Assembly (NCBI GenBank): GCA_964358485.1
Contig: CAYHPY010000054.1
Coordinates: forward strand, 1-23,664
DNA from: CAYHPY01 sp964358485
GTDB taxonomy: Bacteria > Elusimicrobiota > Elusimicrobia > UBA1565 > UBA9628
Length of the DNA: 23,664 nucleotides
Reading direction: 5' to 3'
Shown piece by piece: positions 16,569-23,200 of this stretch; position 1 is the first letter of the stretch, and every line of letters starts with the position of its first letter. The position numbers and the translations under genes were made by a program. A model generated the notes under the pieces. That model saw only the letters and a list, made by a program, of their open reading frames with translations. It was not told the origin of the DNA and searched no databases.

Positions 16569-16598
16569 TTGACGGGGAGAGGAATCAGGGGTTACACT
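16569..16598 (+). promoter_or_regulatory. Sigma70-type promoter of the metalloprotease/lipoprotein genes
   Basis: -35 TTGACG (16569-16574), an 18-base spacer and -10 TACACT (16593-16598). ATG 16608 follows after nine bases, so the leader would be only a few bases long. Confidence 0.6.
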
Positions 16599-16607
16599 GC
16601 GGAAAGG

Positions 16608-17345
16608 ATGGCGATGTCAATCCGCGCGGCCGCATTGCTGGCCTTTTTGAGTCCCGCCGCCTTCGGGGCGCCGGCCGAAGGCGATCATCCCTCCCTGACC
16701 TCCGACGGTCTGATCCAGGACGCCGGAGGCGCCCTGCTCAAGATTCCGGAGGCGCGGCGGACCGTCCTGGTCGCGGGTCGCGTGTTCGGTTGGGACAAGG
16801 AGCGCGGCTGGGGCCCCAAGGGCCCGCTGGGCGACGCCGAGCGGGCGGCCGTCCGCCGCGCCGTCGAGGAGTTCAACAAGCTGGAACTCTCCTTGAAGCT
16901 GGACTACGCCGAGAGCGACGACGCGGGCCTCTCCTTGGCCAATCTCTGGCGCAACCGGGACAAGCTCGTGGTCTACTGGGCCGAAGACGCCCCGGAGGGC
17001 GGCTTGGGACGCCCCTATCAATGGCGCGGCGGCTCCTACATCACCGGCTGCAGCACCGTGATCCGCGACCGCGACGGCAGGCATTCCTACCGGTCCAACG
17101 CCCAGGTGCCCGAGGGGGCGGAGATCGCGGGGGGAATGATGTTCATGGTGGAGCTGACGCCCCGCCTGAGGACCCAGTTCAAGTGCAAGGAGGACGGTCC
17201 GGTTTACGTCGCCCTGCACGAGCTGGGCCATTGCCTGGGCCTCGGCCACCGGACCCCCGCGCCGTCCATCATGCACGGGACCTGCGGGACCGCCTACCTT
17301 CCCAACGACGCCGACAACTTCCGGCGCCTCTACGGCGCGAAATAG
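16608..17345 (+). CDS. Secreted matrixin-like (M10-type) zinc metalloprotease
   Basis: The protein has 245 residues counted from ATG 16608. ATG 16614, two codons later, is preceded by AAGG and is equally possible. A short signal peptide is present (SIRAAALLAFLSPAAFGAP). The catalytic domain occupies about residues 35-243. HELGHCLGLGH (204-214) is the full HExxHxxGxxH metzincin motif, with zinc ligands H204, H208, H214 and catalytic E205. SIMHG eight residues later (M222) is the Met-turn. Cysteines in TGCS, FKCK, HCLG and GTCG may form disulphides. No cysteine-switch propeptide is visible, as in other bacterial matrixins. It should cleave extracellular or periplasmic proteins. Two lipoprotein genes follow at once. 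Confidence 0.88.
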   Translation: MAMSIRAAALLAFLSPAAFGAPAEGDHPSLTSDGLIQDAGGALLKIPEARRTVLVAGRVFGWDKERGWGPKGPLGDAERAAVRRAVEEFNKLELSLKLDYAESDDAGLSLANLWRNRDKLVVYWAEDAPEGGLGRPYQWRGGSYITGCSTVIRDRDGRHSYRSNAQVPEGAEIAGGMMFMVELTPRLRTQFKCKEDGPVYVALHELGHCLGLGHRTPAPSIMHGTCGTAYLPNDADNFRRLYGAK

Positions 17346-17365
17346 AAAACCGCTATGATAGCCGG

Positions 17366-17578
17366 ATGAACCGCCGACTCGGGTCCCTGGCCGCCGGGGC
17401 GATCGTCATGACGGCCTGCACAGGCCTGCGGCGGGGCCCTTTCACGACCGGCTCTCCGGACTTCAACGGCGGCCGCGCGCACGAGGAGGTCTTTGCGAAT
17501 CTCGGCCCCGCGGCCCCGTTCCGCGCAAACCGACCCCCTTTCCCGTTCAAGGCGACGTCCGCCCCACAGAGGCCATGA
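17366..17578 (+). CDS. Small lipoprotein of unknown function
   Basis: A 70-residue frame begins at ATG 17366, 20 bases after the protease stop. The N-terminus NRRLGSLAAGAIVMTAC is a lipoprotein signal with lipid-attachment Cys at 18; the box (MTAC) is slightly atypical at -3. The mature part is short, low in hydrophobic residues and proline-rich at the end, so it is unlikely to form a large domain. The TGA overlaps the next gene's ATG as ATGA, which supports real translation. A -10-like TATGAT six bases before the ATG could mark an internal promoter, but no -35 accompanies it. Confidence 0.7.
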   Translation: MNRRLGSLAAGAIVMTACTGLRRGPFTTGSPDFNGGRAHEEVFANLGPAAPFRANRPPFPFKATSAPQRP

Positions 17579-18573
17579 GACATCCCCTTTTGCGGCTTTC
17601 CCCGGCTCTTCTCCTTTTAGTCCTGGCCTGCGCCGCGCCCGGCAGGCGCGCCCCCCAGGACACGGGCCCCATCAGCTTTCCGGTCCTTCCGGTCCGCGCC
17701 CGGGTCGAAACCGCGGAGAAGGCCGGCTTTTGCGCCGGGGAGCATCTCCCAAAATGGCTCAACTGGAGGGCCTTCAACTGGGTCGAGCGCTCCACCCATA
17801 CGGTTTGGCCCCGGGAGGTCCGGGTCGTCTGCTCCCAATCCAAGCCCCTGACCTTCGCGCTGGAGGTGTTCGCCTGGCCGGAGGGGACGAGCGTGGCCCG
17901 GGTCCAACAACGATTCGACGAAGACTCGGACGCGGAACACAACGCCCGCGCCCATGTTTTCGCCCACGGGTTGGCCAAGAATAAGAAAGTCATCGCAGCC
18001 GGATTGGAGGCTTATTTCAACAACCAATTCGAGGTGGCCGAACTGGGCGCCGAGGCCTGGTTGAAGGGCCGCTGGAAAGAGGCGGTCCGGGCGCTCTTCA
18101 TGAGCCTGGAGAGCGACATTGCCGCCCCCGGGCGCTCCGCGCTCAACCTGGGGCTCTCGCAATCCTTTGCCGGATTGGATAGACCGCTCCAGGCCTTCTG
18201 GTATCTCCGCGCCTTCCAATCCGAGGGCGGGGACCTCGATAAGGCGAAATGGGACTACTTCAAAGGCAAGGCGGAAGAGATCCAGCGCGCCATGATGGCG
18301 TGGGACCAAGAAGAATCCGTCCGCCTCAAGGCCGTGGCTGAGGAGGCGCGAAGCCTGGCTCTTGAGAAGCGCCACCACGCGAGCGTCCTCCGGTACAAGG
18401 ACCTTTTCGCCGAATCCCCCTGGGCTGCGGAGTACGCCGACCTGCTTTCCAAGACCTACCGCGTCATCGGTTGGAAACGCCTGGCCGCCCACTGGGAAGG
18501 ACGGGCCCAGGCCGCGCGGCGGCTTTCCCGCGACCGCGCCGGCTTCGAGAAACTGCTCGAGCGCCTGCGCTGA
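17575..18573 (+). CDS. TPR-like lipoprotein
   Basis: The protein has 332 residues. The signal LLRLSPALLLLVLAC places the lipidated cysteine at 19. Residues about 40-110 include two cysteines and strand-like segments (VRVVCSQ, LTFALEVFAWP). From about 135 to the end the sequence is made of helical pairs with small-residue spacing (AEAWLKGRWKEAVRALFMS, ALNLGLSQSFAGLDRPLQAF, LRYKDLFAESPWAAEYADLL), consistent with tetratricopeptide-type repeats. It is probably an outer-membrane-anchored scaffold. Coupling to the small lipoprotein by ATGA overlap, and the AGAGG before the ATG, fix the start. The protease gene upstream suggests a shared process, but no specific role can be read. Confidence 0.85.
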   Translation: MRHPLLRLSPALLLLVLACAAPGRRAPQDTGPISFPVLPVRARVETAEKAGFCAGEHLPKWLNWRAFNWVERSTHTVWPREVRVVCSQSKPLTFALEVFAWPEGTSVARVQQRFDEDSDAEHNARAHVFAHGLAKNKKVIAAGLEAYFNNQFEVAELGAEAWLKGRWKEAVRALFMSLESDIAAPGRSALNLGLSQSFAGLDRPLQAFWYLRAFQSEGGDLDKAKWDYFKGKAEEIQRAMMAWDQEESVRLKAVAEEARSLALEKRHHASVLRYKDLFAESPWAAEYADLLSKTYRVIGWKRLAAHWEGRAQAARRLSRDRAGFEKLLERLR

Positions 18574-18574
18574 C

Positions 18575-18589
18575 GCGGGAAAGGCCCGC
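18575..18589 (+). terminator. Weak terminator-like hairpin
   Basis: GCGGG-AAAGG-CCCGC directly after the lipoprotein stop forms a 5-bp GC stem, but only two T follow before the next promoter's -35 box begins. It may slow polymerase or separate the two units; it lacks the U-tract of a full intrinsic terminator. Confidence 0.3.
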
Positions 18590-18618
18590 TTGACGGACTG
18601 AGGGTAAAGCGTTATCGT
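18590..18618 (+). promoter_or_regulatory. Sigma70-type promoter of the SDR operon
   Basis: -35 TTGACG (18590-18595), a 17-base spacer and -10 TATCGT (18613-18618). The ATG at 18628 is nine bases further on, giving a leader of about three bases. Confidence 0.65.
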
Positions 18619-18627
18619 CGCAGGTGC

Positions 18628-19443
18628 ATGAGCGCCCCCGTCTCCCTGAAGGACAAAACCGTCCTGGTCACCGGCGCCGCCTCCGGCATCGGGCGGCGGT
18701 TGGCCCAGGACCTATTCTGGGACGAGAAATGCCGCCTGATCCTGGTCGACAACAACGCCCCGGAGCTTTCCATTATAAAGGAAGAGCTTGAGCCCGCCGG
18801 GGAAGGCGACCGCGTGGAGGCCTTCGTCTGCGACATCGCCTCCGACGAATCGGTCGCGGCCCTGGCGGCGGCGGTGGGTGATCGCCGCCTGGACGCGCTG
18901 GTCAACAACGCCGGGATCACCCACCTCGGCTCCTTCGAGCAGACTTCGTTCTCGGATTTCGAGCGCGTGGTCCAGGTCAACCTGCTTGGCACGGCGCGGC
19001 TGACCAAGGCGTTCCTGCCCCATCTGCTCCGGGGAAAGGAGGGGTTTATCGTCAACGTGGCCTCGATGGCGGGGCTGGTCGGCGCCCCCGGCATGAGCGC
19101 CTATGTGGCCTCCAAATTCGGGGTCGTGGGCTTTTCCGAGGCCCTGCACGCCGAGCTCGGCTCGCGCCTGGGCGTCGGCGTGGTCTGCCCCACCTTCGTG
19201 CGGACCAATATCGTCAAGGACGCCCCCGGGCGAGCCGAGTCCTTTCTCAACGCCGTCGGCTCCAAGCCCGCGAAAGTCTCCAAGGCCATCATCCGGACGA
19301 TCAAGGAGCGCCACAAGCTGGTCCTGGTCAACCCGGACGCCTATTTCTTCTATTATCTCAACCGCTTTTTTCCCAACCTGGGAGAGAGCGTGGTGAGCGC
19401 GGGCTACAAGATGCTCAAGGCGACGGGGGTGGTCGAGGAATGA
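18628..19443 (+). CDS. Short-chain dehydrogenase/reductase (SDR)
   Basis: The protein has 271 residues, typical of classical SDRs. It shows the cofactor motif TGAASGIG (15-22), acidic D41 at the end of the second strand (which favours NAD over NADP), D69 in the adenine pocket, NNAG (93-96) and the complete catalytic tetrad N118, S146, Y159, K163 (YVASK). It should oxidise an alcohol or reduce a carbonyl. The last 35 residues (FFYYLNRFFPNLGESV) are hydrophobic and could touch a membrane or lipid substrate. The stop overlaps the next start as ATGA, so it is coupled to the decarboxylase-family gene. The exact substrate cannot be assigned. Confidence 0.93.
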   Translation: MSAPVSLKDKTVLVTGAASGIGRRLAQDLFWDEKCRLILVDNNAPELSIIKEELEPAGEGDRVEAFVCDIASDESVAALAAAVGDRRLDALVNNAGITHLGSFEQTSFSDFERVVQVNLLGTARLTKAFLPHLLRGKEGFIVNVASMAGLVGAPGMSAYVASKFGVVGFSEALHAELGSRLGVGVVCPTFVRTNIVKDAPGRAESFLNAVGSKPAKVSKAIIRTIKERHKLVLVNPDAYFFYYLNRFFPNLGESVVSAGYKMLKATGVVEE

Positions 19444-20216
19444 GCGAACTGAACTTTTTTGACGGCTACCGGCAGGAGCCGGTCTCCATCCGGGGCGCGG
19501 CCGGAAAAGCCCCCATGTTCTTCCGGGATTTTCACCTCATGGGCGCGATGTTTTTGGCCGATCTATCGAAGGCCCGCGCGGCCCTGCCCAAGCGCTGGCA
19601 CCGGCCGTTGCGCCTTCCGCTGGGCAAGGCGGTGGTCGCCGTCCACTGCATGGAGTACAAGGACAGCGACATCGGCCCCTACAACGAGATTTCCCTCTCC
19701 ATCGCCTTGAAGCGCGGCTGGCTGCCGCTCTTGTCGCTGTACCAGGCGGCGCGCTCGATGCAGTCGAAGACCTTCCACGCCTACATCAAGGCCCTGCCGG
19801 TCACCACCGAAGTGGCCCTGCACGGGGGGCTCGACTATTTCAACTACCCGAAATACCTAGCCGACATCTCCTTCCGCGAGACGCTCACGCACCGGATCTG
19901 CACCTTGCGCGACAAGGACTCGGGCGACGTGATCCTGGAGTTCGAGGGCAGGCGCGTCGGAACCTGGTCCTGCGCGGCCAAGGACGACAATCTCATGACC
20001 CTCTACACCTACCCGGAGATCGGCGGGCGGGTCCACCGCGCCAAATTGCTCGTCAACCGGCGCGAATGCGGGTCGGCCTACTTGCGCGGGGCGCGCCTGC
20101 GCTTGACCGCCCACCCCCACGCCGAGGCGTTCCAGGAGCTGGGCCTGGGCCCGGTCGTGGAATATCTTTACGCGCCGCGCTGCCAAGGAGTGCTCTTCAA
20201 GCCGGAGGCGTTGTGA
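19440..20216 (+). CDS. Acetoacetate decarboxylase-family protein
   Basis: The protein has 258 residues, close to the usual length. GPYNEISLSI (79-88) matches the strand carrying the active-site glutamate (E83). YFNYPKYLADI (133-143) matches the PK segment that supplies the Schiff-base lysine (K138). In the classical enzyme a second lysine follows and lowers the pKa of the first; here it is tyrosine, so true acetoacetate decarboxylation is doubtful. Related family members act as aldolase/dehydratase or on other keto acids. It is fused by 4-base overlaps to the SDR gene before it (ATGA) and the flavoprotein after it (GTGA), so the three probably act in one pathway. Confidence 0.82.
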   Translation: MSELNFFDGYRQEPVSIRGAAGKAPMFFRDFHLMGAMFLADLSKARAALPKRWHRPLRLPLGKAVVAVHCMEYKDSDIGPYNEISLSIALKRGWLPLLSLYQAARSMQSKTFHAYIKALPVTTEVALHGGLDYFNYPKYLADISFRETLTHRICTLRDKDSGDVILEFEGRRVGTWSCAAKDDNLMTLYTYPEIGGRVHRAKLLVNRRECGSAYLRGARLRLTAHPHAEAFQELGLGPVVEYLYAPRCQGVLFKPEAL

Positions 20217-21463
20217 GCCCGCGCCGCCGGATCGCGATCATCGGCGGGGGCATGGCGGGACTCACCGCGGGCTACTACCTCCGCCGCCGCCACGAAGTGG
20301 TCCTTTTCGAGAAAGCCGGAAGGATCGGGGGAAACGCCTACTCCCTCAAAATTCCCCAGGGGGACTTTCTCGACATCGCCGTGGCCGCATTCGGCATGGC
20401 CGGCTACAAGAACTTCTACGCCCTCTTGGCCGAGCTCGACATCCCCACCGAGCCCTGCGCCAGCTCCTATTTCAGCTTCCACAACCTGGAAGCCAAGGAA
20501 GGGCTTTACCTGACTCCCTCGGTGGGCGGCGCCCTGCACCAGGGGCTGGGGCTGTTTCGGCCCGCCAATCTCCAAAGCCTGGCCAAGCTCTTCATCGGCC
20601 TCCAGCGCGCCCAGCACCGGCTTTCCTCGGGGGCCCTGGACGGCGTGGCGATGGGCCGTTGTCTGGAGGACTTGCCGGAGTTCTCCGGGGACGCCAAGAT
20701 CATCTTCCTGTCGGCGCTGTGCCTTCTGTCCTCCATGGAGACCCGGGAGATCCTGGCGTCTCCCGCCGCTTTTTTTCTCAACAAGCTCCGGACACACCAC
20801 GACGTGATTTCCCCCAAAGCCGTCTATTCCGTGCGGTGCATCCGCGACGGCACCCGCCGTTACGTCAACGCCTTGGCGGCGCGCTTTCGCAAGGACATCC
20901 GCCTCGACGCCCGGATCAAGACCGTGGAACGCCGGGAACGCGGGGCTTCGGTCGTCATGGAAGACGGGTCCCGGGAGGAGTTCGACGCGGCGGTTTTGGC
21001 GTGCAACCCAGACCAGGCCCTGTCCCTGCTGGCCGCCCCGACCGCGCTCGAACGCGAGCTCCTGGGCGCGTGGCGCTACAAGGACGGCCGGGTGGTGGTC
21101 CACCGCGACCACGGAGCCTTTCCGCCGCGGGATCTTATCGAGGCCTACACCTTTCTTTACCGGATGAAGGACGGGGTGATGGAAACCTCGGTCAACGGGG
21201 CGCTCTGGCACGAGCCCCAGGCTCCCAAGGATTGCGACTACATCAGCGCACAGCATCCCAATTATCCGATCCGCCCGGACCTCGTCGAGCTCGACACGAT
21301 CCTGCGCACGCCGATCTTCGATTTTAAGTCGGTCGCCACCACCCCGCGCCTGCCGGAGCTCAACAAAACGGGCCCGTTCTATTACTGCGGGAGCTATTTC
21401 GGCTACGGCCTGCACGAGGACGCGGTCACCTCGGCCAAGGCGGTCGCCGAGCGATTGGGCTGA
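20213..21463 (+). CDS. FAD-dependent oxidoreductase, COG2907/amine-oxidase type
   Basis: From GTG 20213 the protein has 416 residues. Its GTGA overlaps the stop of the preceding gene, which decides the start. The Rossmann FAD motif is IAIIGGGMAGLTAG (7-20, GxGxxG at G11, G13, G16), followed by the strand-ending glutamate in VVLFEKAGRIGGNAYS. A central VVHRDHGAFPPR (about 300) and the terminal GSYFGYGLHEDAVTSAK, the second FAD-binding region, are hallmarks of the COG2907 group of predicted flavin oxidoreductases, often encoded near lipid-modifying genes. Phytoene-desaturase-like enzymes are a related alternative. No signal peptide or membrane segment is evident. It is the last gene of the coupled trio. 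Confidence 0.87.
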   Translation: MSPRRRIAIIGGGMAGLTAGYYLRRRHEVVLFEKAGRIGGNAYSLKIPQGDFLDIAVAAFGMAGYKNFYALLAELDIPTEPCASSYFSFHNLEAKEGLYLTPSVGGALHQGLGLFRPANLQSLAKLFIGLQRAQHRLSSGALDGVAMGRCLEDLPEFSGDAKIIFLSALCLLSSMETREILASPAAFFLNKLRTHHDVISPKAVYSVRCIRDGTRRYVNALAARFRKDIRLDARIKTVERRERGASVVMEDGSREEFDAAVLACNPDQALSLLAAPTALERELLGAWRYKDGRVVVHRDHGAFPPRDLIEAYTFLYRMKDGVMETSVNGALWHEPQAPKDCDYISAQHPNYPIRPDLVELDTILRTPIFDFKSVATTPRLPELNKTGPFYYCGSYFGYGLHEDAVTSAKAVAERLG

Positions 21464-21507
21464 GGTGTTGCCCCGCCCCGGAGCGTGGAGAGCTTCGCCC
21501 CCCTGAC

Positions 21508-22731
21508 ATGGTCCTTCTACCCCGAAGGGCGCTGATCCTGGCTCTGGCAGCCTGGTTGGCCGCCCCGCCCGCGGCCGCTCTCTTTCAAAAATCCCAGGCG
21601 GACCTGGTGGACGCCGAGCGGCGTTTTGACTCGGAGTATTTCCTGGACCTCCTCGGCTTCTCCCCGCCGATGTCCTGGGACGACGCCTGGGCGGGTTCCA
21701 CGGCGGCCTACCGGATCAACGGCGCCAGCCTCGACTGCTGCGACCTGCTCCTGCGCCAGGAGCTCAAATTCTCCCGGCCCCTCACCCCGGGCCTGGACTT
21801 TTCCTTCCGGCTCGTGCAAAACGGGGACAAGGATCAGATCGAGCTCCACCATTTCCTGGAGCTTGAGAAGACCCTGGCCGGTGGATTTGCCGCCCAATTA
21901 TTCGGGGAGCCCACCCCGGCCAAGGAAGACGCCGACATCGGCGTCGGCCTAGCCTGGTCGCCCCGAAGCGCGCCCGGCCTGCGCTTGGCCGTGCGGCGAA
22001 CCTGGGTCGACTTCGTCTTCAACCAACGGGGCTCGACCTCCCAAAGCTACACCCGCAAGCCGCTGACCGACGAGGCCCGGGCGCAATGGTCCGGCCGGAA
22101 CGACCGCGCCTGGGCCGCCCTGGAGTTCGACCATCCCCTCCGGCGCGCGTTTCCCGATGAGGGCCGGCTCTACTTCTACCGCCGGACGACGGCGCGGGCC
22201 GGCTGGCGACGGACGGGGAACCCGTTCGGCGGACAAGCCGAATACGCCTACGAGTTCCTCCGGGAGGGCGACCTTCGGAATCCGGACCCCGGCAGCCGCT
22301 CCGTGGATCACCGCCGGCAGGTCCATTCCCTGGACCTGCGAGCCGACGCGCTCTTGGGCGACAAGGACCGGCTGGAGGGAGGGGCCCTCCTGCTCAATCG
22401 CGCCGCCCGGTCCGATTTCGTCAACCAGGAGATCATCGGCGTCTTCTATCGGCGCTGGGAGCTCCAGCCCCATCTGCGCTGGTTCCGGGAGATCTCGCCG
22501 CGATGGACGCTCGAGCTGGGGGCGCTCCTGGCCCTGGGCGAGAACCGCCGCCGCTTTCCCTCCGGCCGGGTCCCCTCGGTCTTCGAGACCACGGCGGAGG
22601 CCAAGCTGGACGCCGCCGCGGAGTTCCGCTTCTCCTCCTGGGGGCGGCTTTCCTTGGTCTCCAACCTGGACCTGGATTCCCCGGCCCGTTTCTGGGACGG
22701 CGGCGGGGTCCGGGCCCTGTTTGTTTTCTGA
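21508..22731 (+). CDS. Predicted outer-membrane beta-barrel protein
   Basis: The protein has 407 residues, with a signal peptide (LLPRRALILALAAWLAAPPAAA). The mature part is rich in amphipathic strands of alternating hydrophobic and polar residues (GLRLAVRRTWVDFVF, RLYFYRRTTARAGWRR, LQPHLRWFREISPRWTLELG, LSLVSNLDLD) joined by charged turns. It ends ALFVF with a terminal phenylalanine, as outer-membrane barrels do. I do not recognise the family and see no phospholipase or other enzyme motif. It starts 44 bases after the flavoprotein with no clear promoter or ribosome binding site between, so it is probably cotranscribed. Its stop lies one base from the stop of the convergent gene. Confidence 0.85.
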   Translation: MVLLPRRALILALAAWLAAPPAAALFQKSQADLVDAERRFDSEYFLDLLGFSPPMSWDDAWAGSTAAYRINGASLDCCDLLLRQELKFSRPLTPGLDFSFRLVQNGDKDQIELHHFLELEKTLAGGFAAQLFGEPTPAKEDADIGVGLAWSPRSAPGLRLAVRRTWVDFVFNQRGSTSQSYTRKPLTDEARAQWSGRNDRAWAALEFDHPLRRAFPDEGRLYFYRRTTARAGWRRTGNPFGGQAEYAYEFLREGDLRNPDPGSRSVDHRRQVHSLDLRADALLGDKDRLEGGALLLNRAARSDFVNQEIIGVFYRRWELQPHLRWFREISPRWTLELGALLALGENRRRFPSGRVPSVFETTAEAKLDAAAEFRFSSWGRLSLVSNLDLDSPARFWDGGGVRALFVF

Positions 22732-22748
22732 CCTATCTTTGGTAGGTC
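22730..22748. terminator. Small palindrome between convergent genes
   Basis: GACCTA-TCTTTGG-TAGGTC is a perfect 6-bp inverted repeat covering the end of the barrel gene's stop codon and the last codons of the YbhB gene. It could end transcription from both sides, but neither direction has a U-tract, so this is tentative. Confidence 0.3.
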
Positions 22749-23200
22749 CCAATCACCTCGGCTTGGGCCAGCACCCGTCCGGCCATGGCCATTTCCAATT
22801 CGGGCTTGGTCGCCCCGGGAGGCAGGTCGAGCTTGCGGTCCAGGGCGTAGAGCTTGAAGAAATACCGGTGGGGCTTGCCGGGGGGCGGCAGGGGACCGAA
22901 ATAACCGATTCTCTCGAAGCGGTCCACGCCCCAAACCAGGCCTTGGCGGGCGCCGCCCGCGACGACCTGGGTCTTGGGCAATCCCTCGGGCAGGCCCGCG
23001 GCGCCCGGGGGAATGTCGTAAATCAGCCAATGGATCCAGGTTCCGGGCGGGGCGTCCGGGTCGTCCATGATGAGGGCCAGGCTTTTGGCCCCGGCGGGGA
23101 TTTCCGACCATTGCAGCGCGGGAGAGAGGTCCTCCCCGTCGCCGGTGTGCCGCGCGGGAATCGCCGTCCCGGCCTTGAACGCGGGGGTTGTGATGTTCAC
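22733..23200 (-). CDS. YbhB/YbcL-family (PEBP-like) protein
   Basis: From GTG 23200 the protein has 155 residues, the usual size. It carries the family's hallmarks: LSPALQW (25-31), DDPDAP (46-51), GTWIHW (53-58) and GYFGPLPPPGKPHRY (about 99-113), which line the anion-binding pocket of phosphatidylethanolamine-binding proteins. Bacterial members have no firmly known reaction. No signal peptide is present, so it is probably cytoplasmic. A strong GGAGG stands seven bases before GTG, and GTGA overlaps the adenosine deaminase stop, which fixes the start and implies coupling. Confidence 0.93.
   Translation of the reverse strand: MNITTPAFKAGTAIPARHTGDGEDLSPALQWSEIPAGAKSLALIMDDPDAPPGTWIHWLIYDIPPGAAGLPEGLPKTQVVAGGARQGLVWGVDRFERIGYFGPLPPPGKPHRYFFKLYALDRKLDLPPGATKPELEMAMAGRVLAQAEVIGTYQR

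Noticed and set aside
20168..21415. A 415-codon open frame on the minus strand opposite the flavoprotein gene
   Set aside because: The plus strand carries full FAD-binding motifs and coupled starts; the opposite frame has shadow-type composition only.
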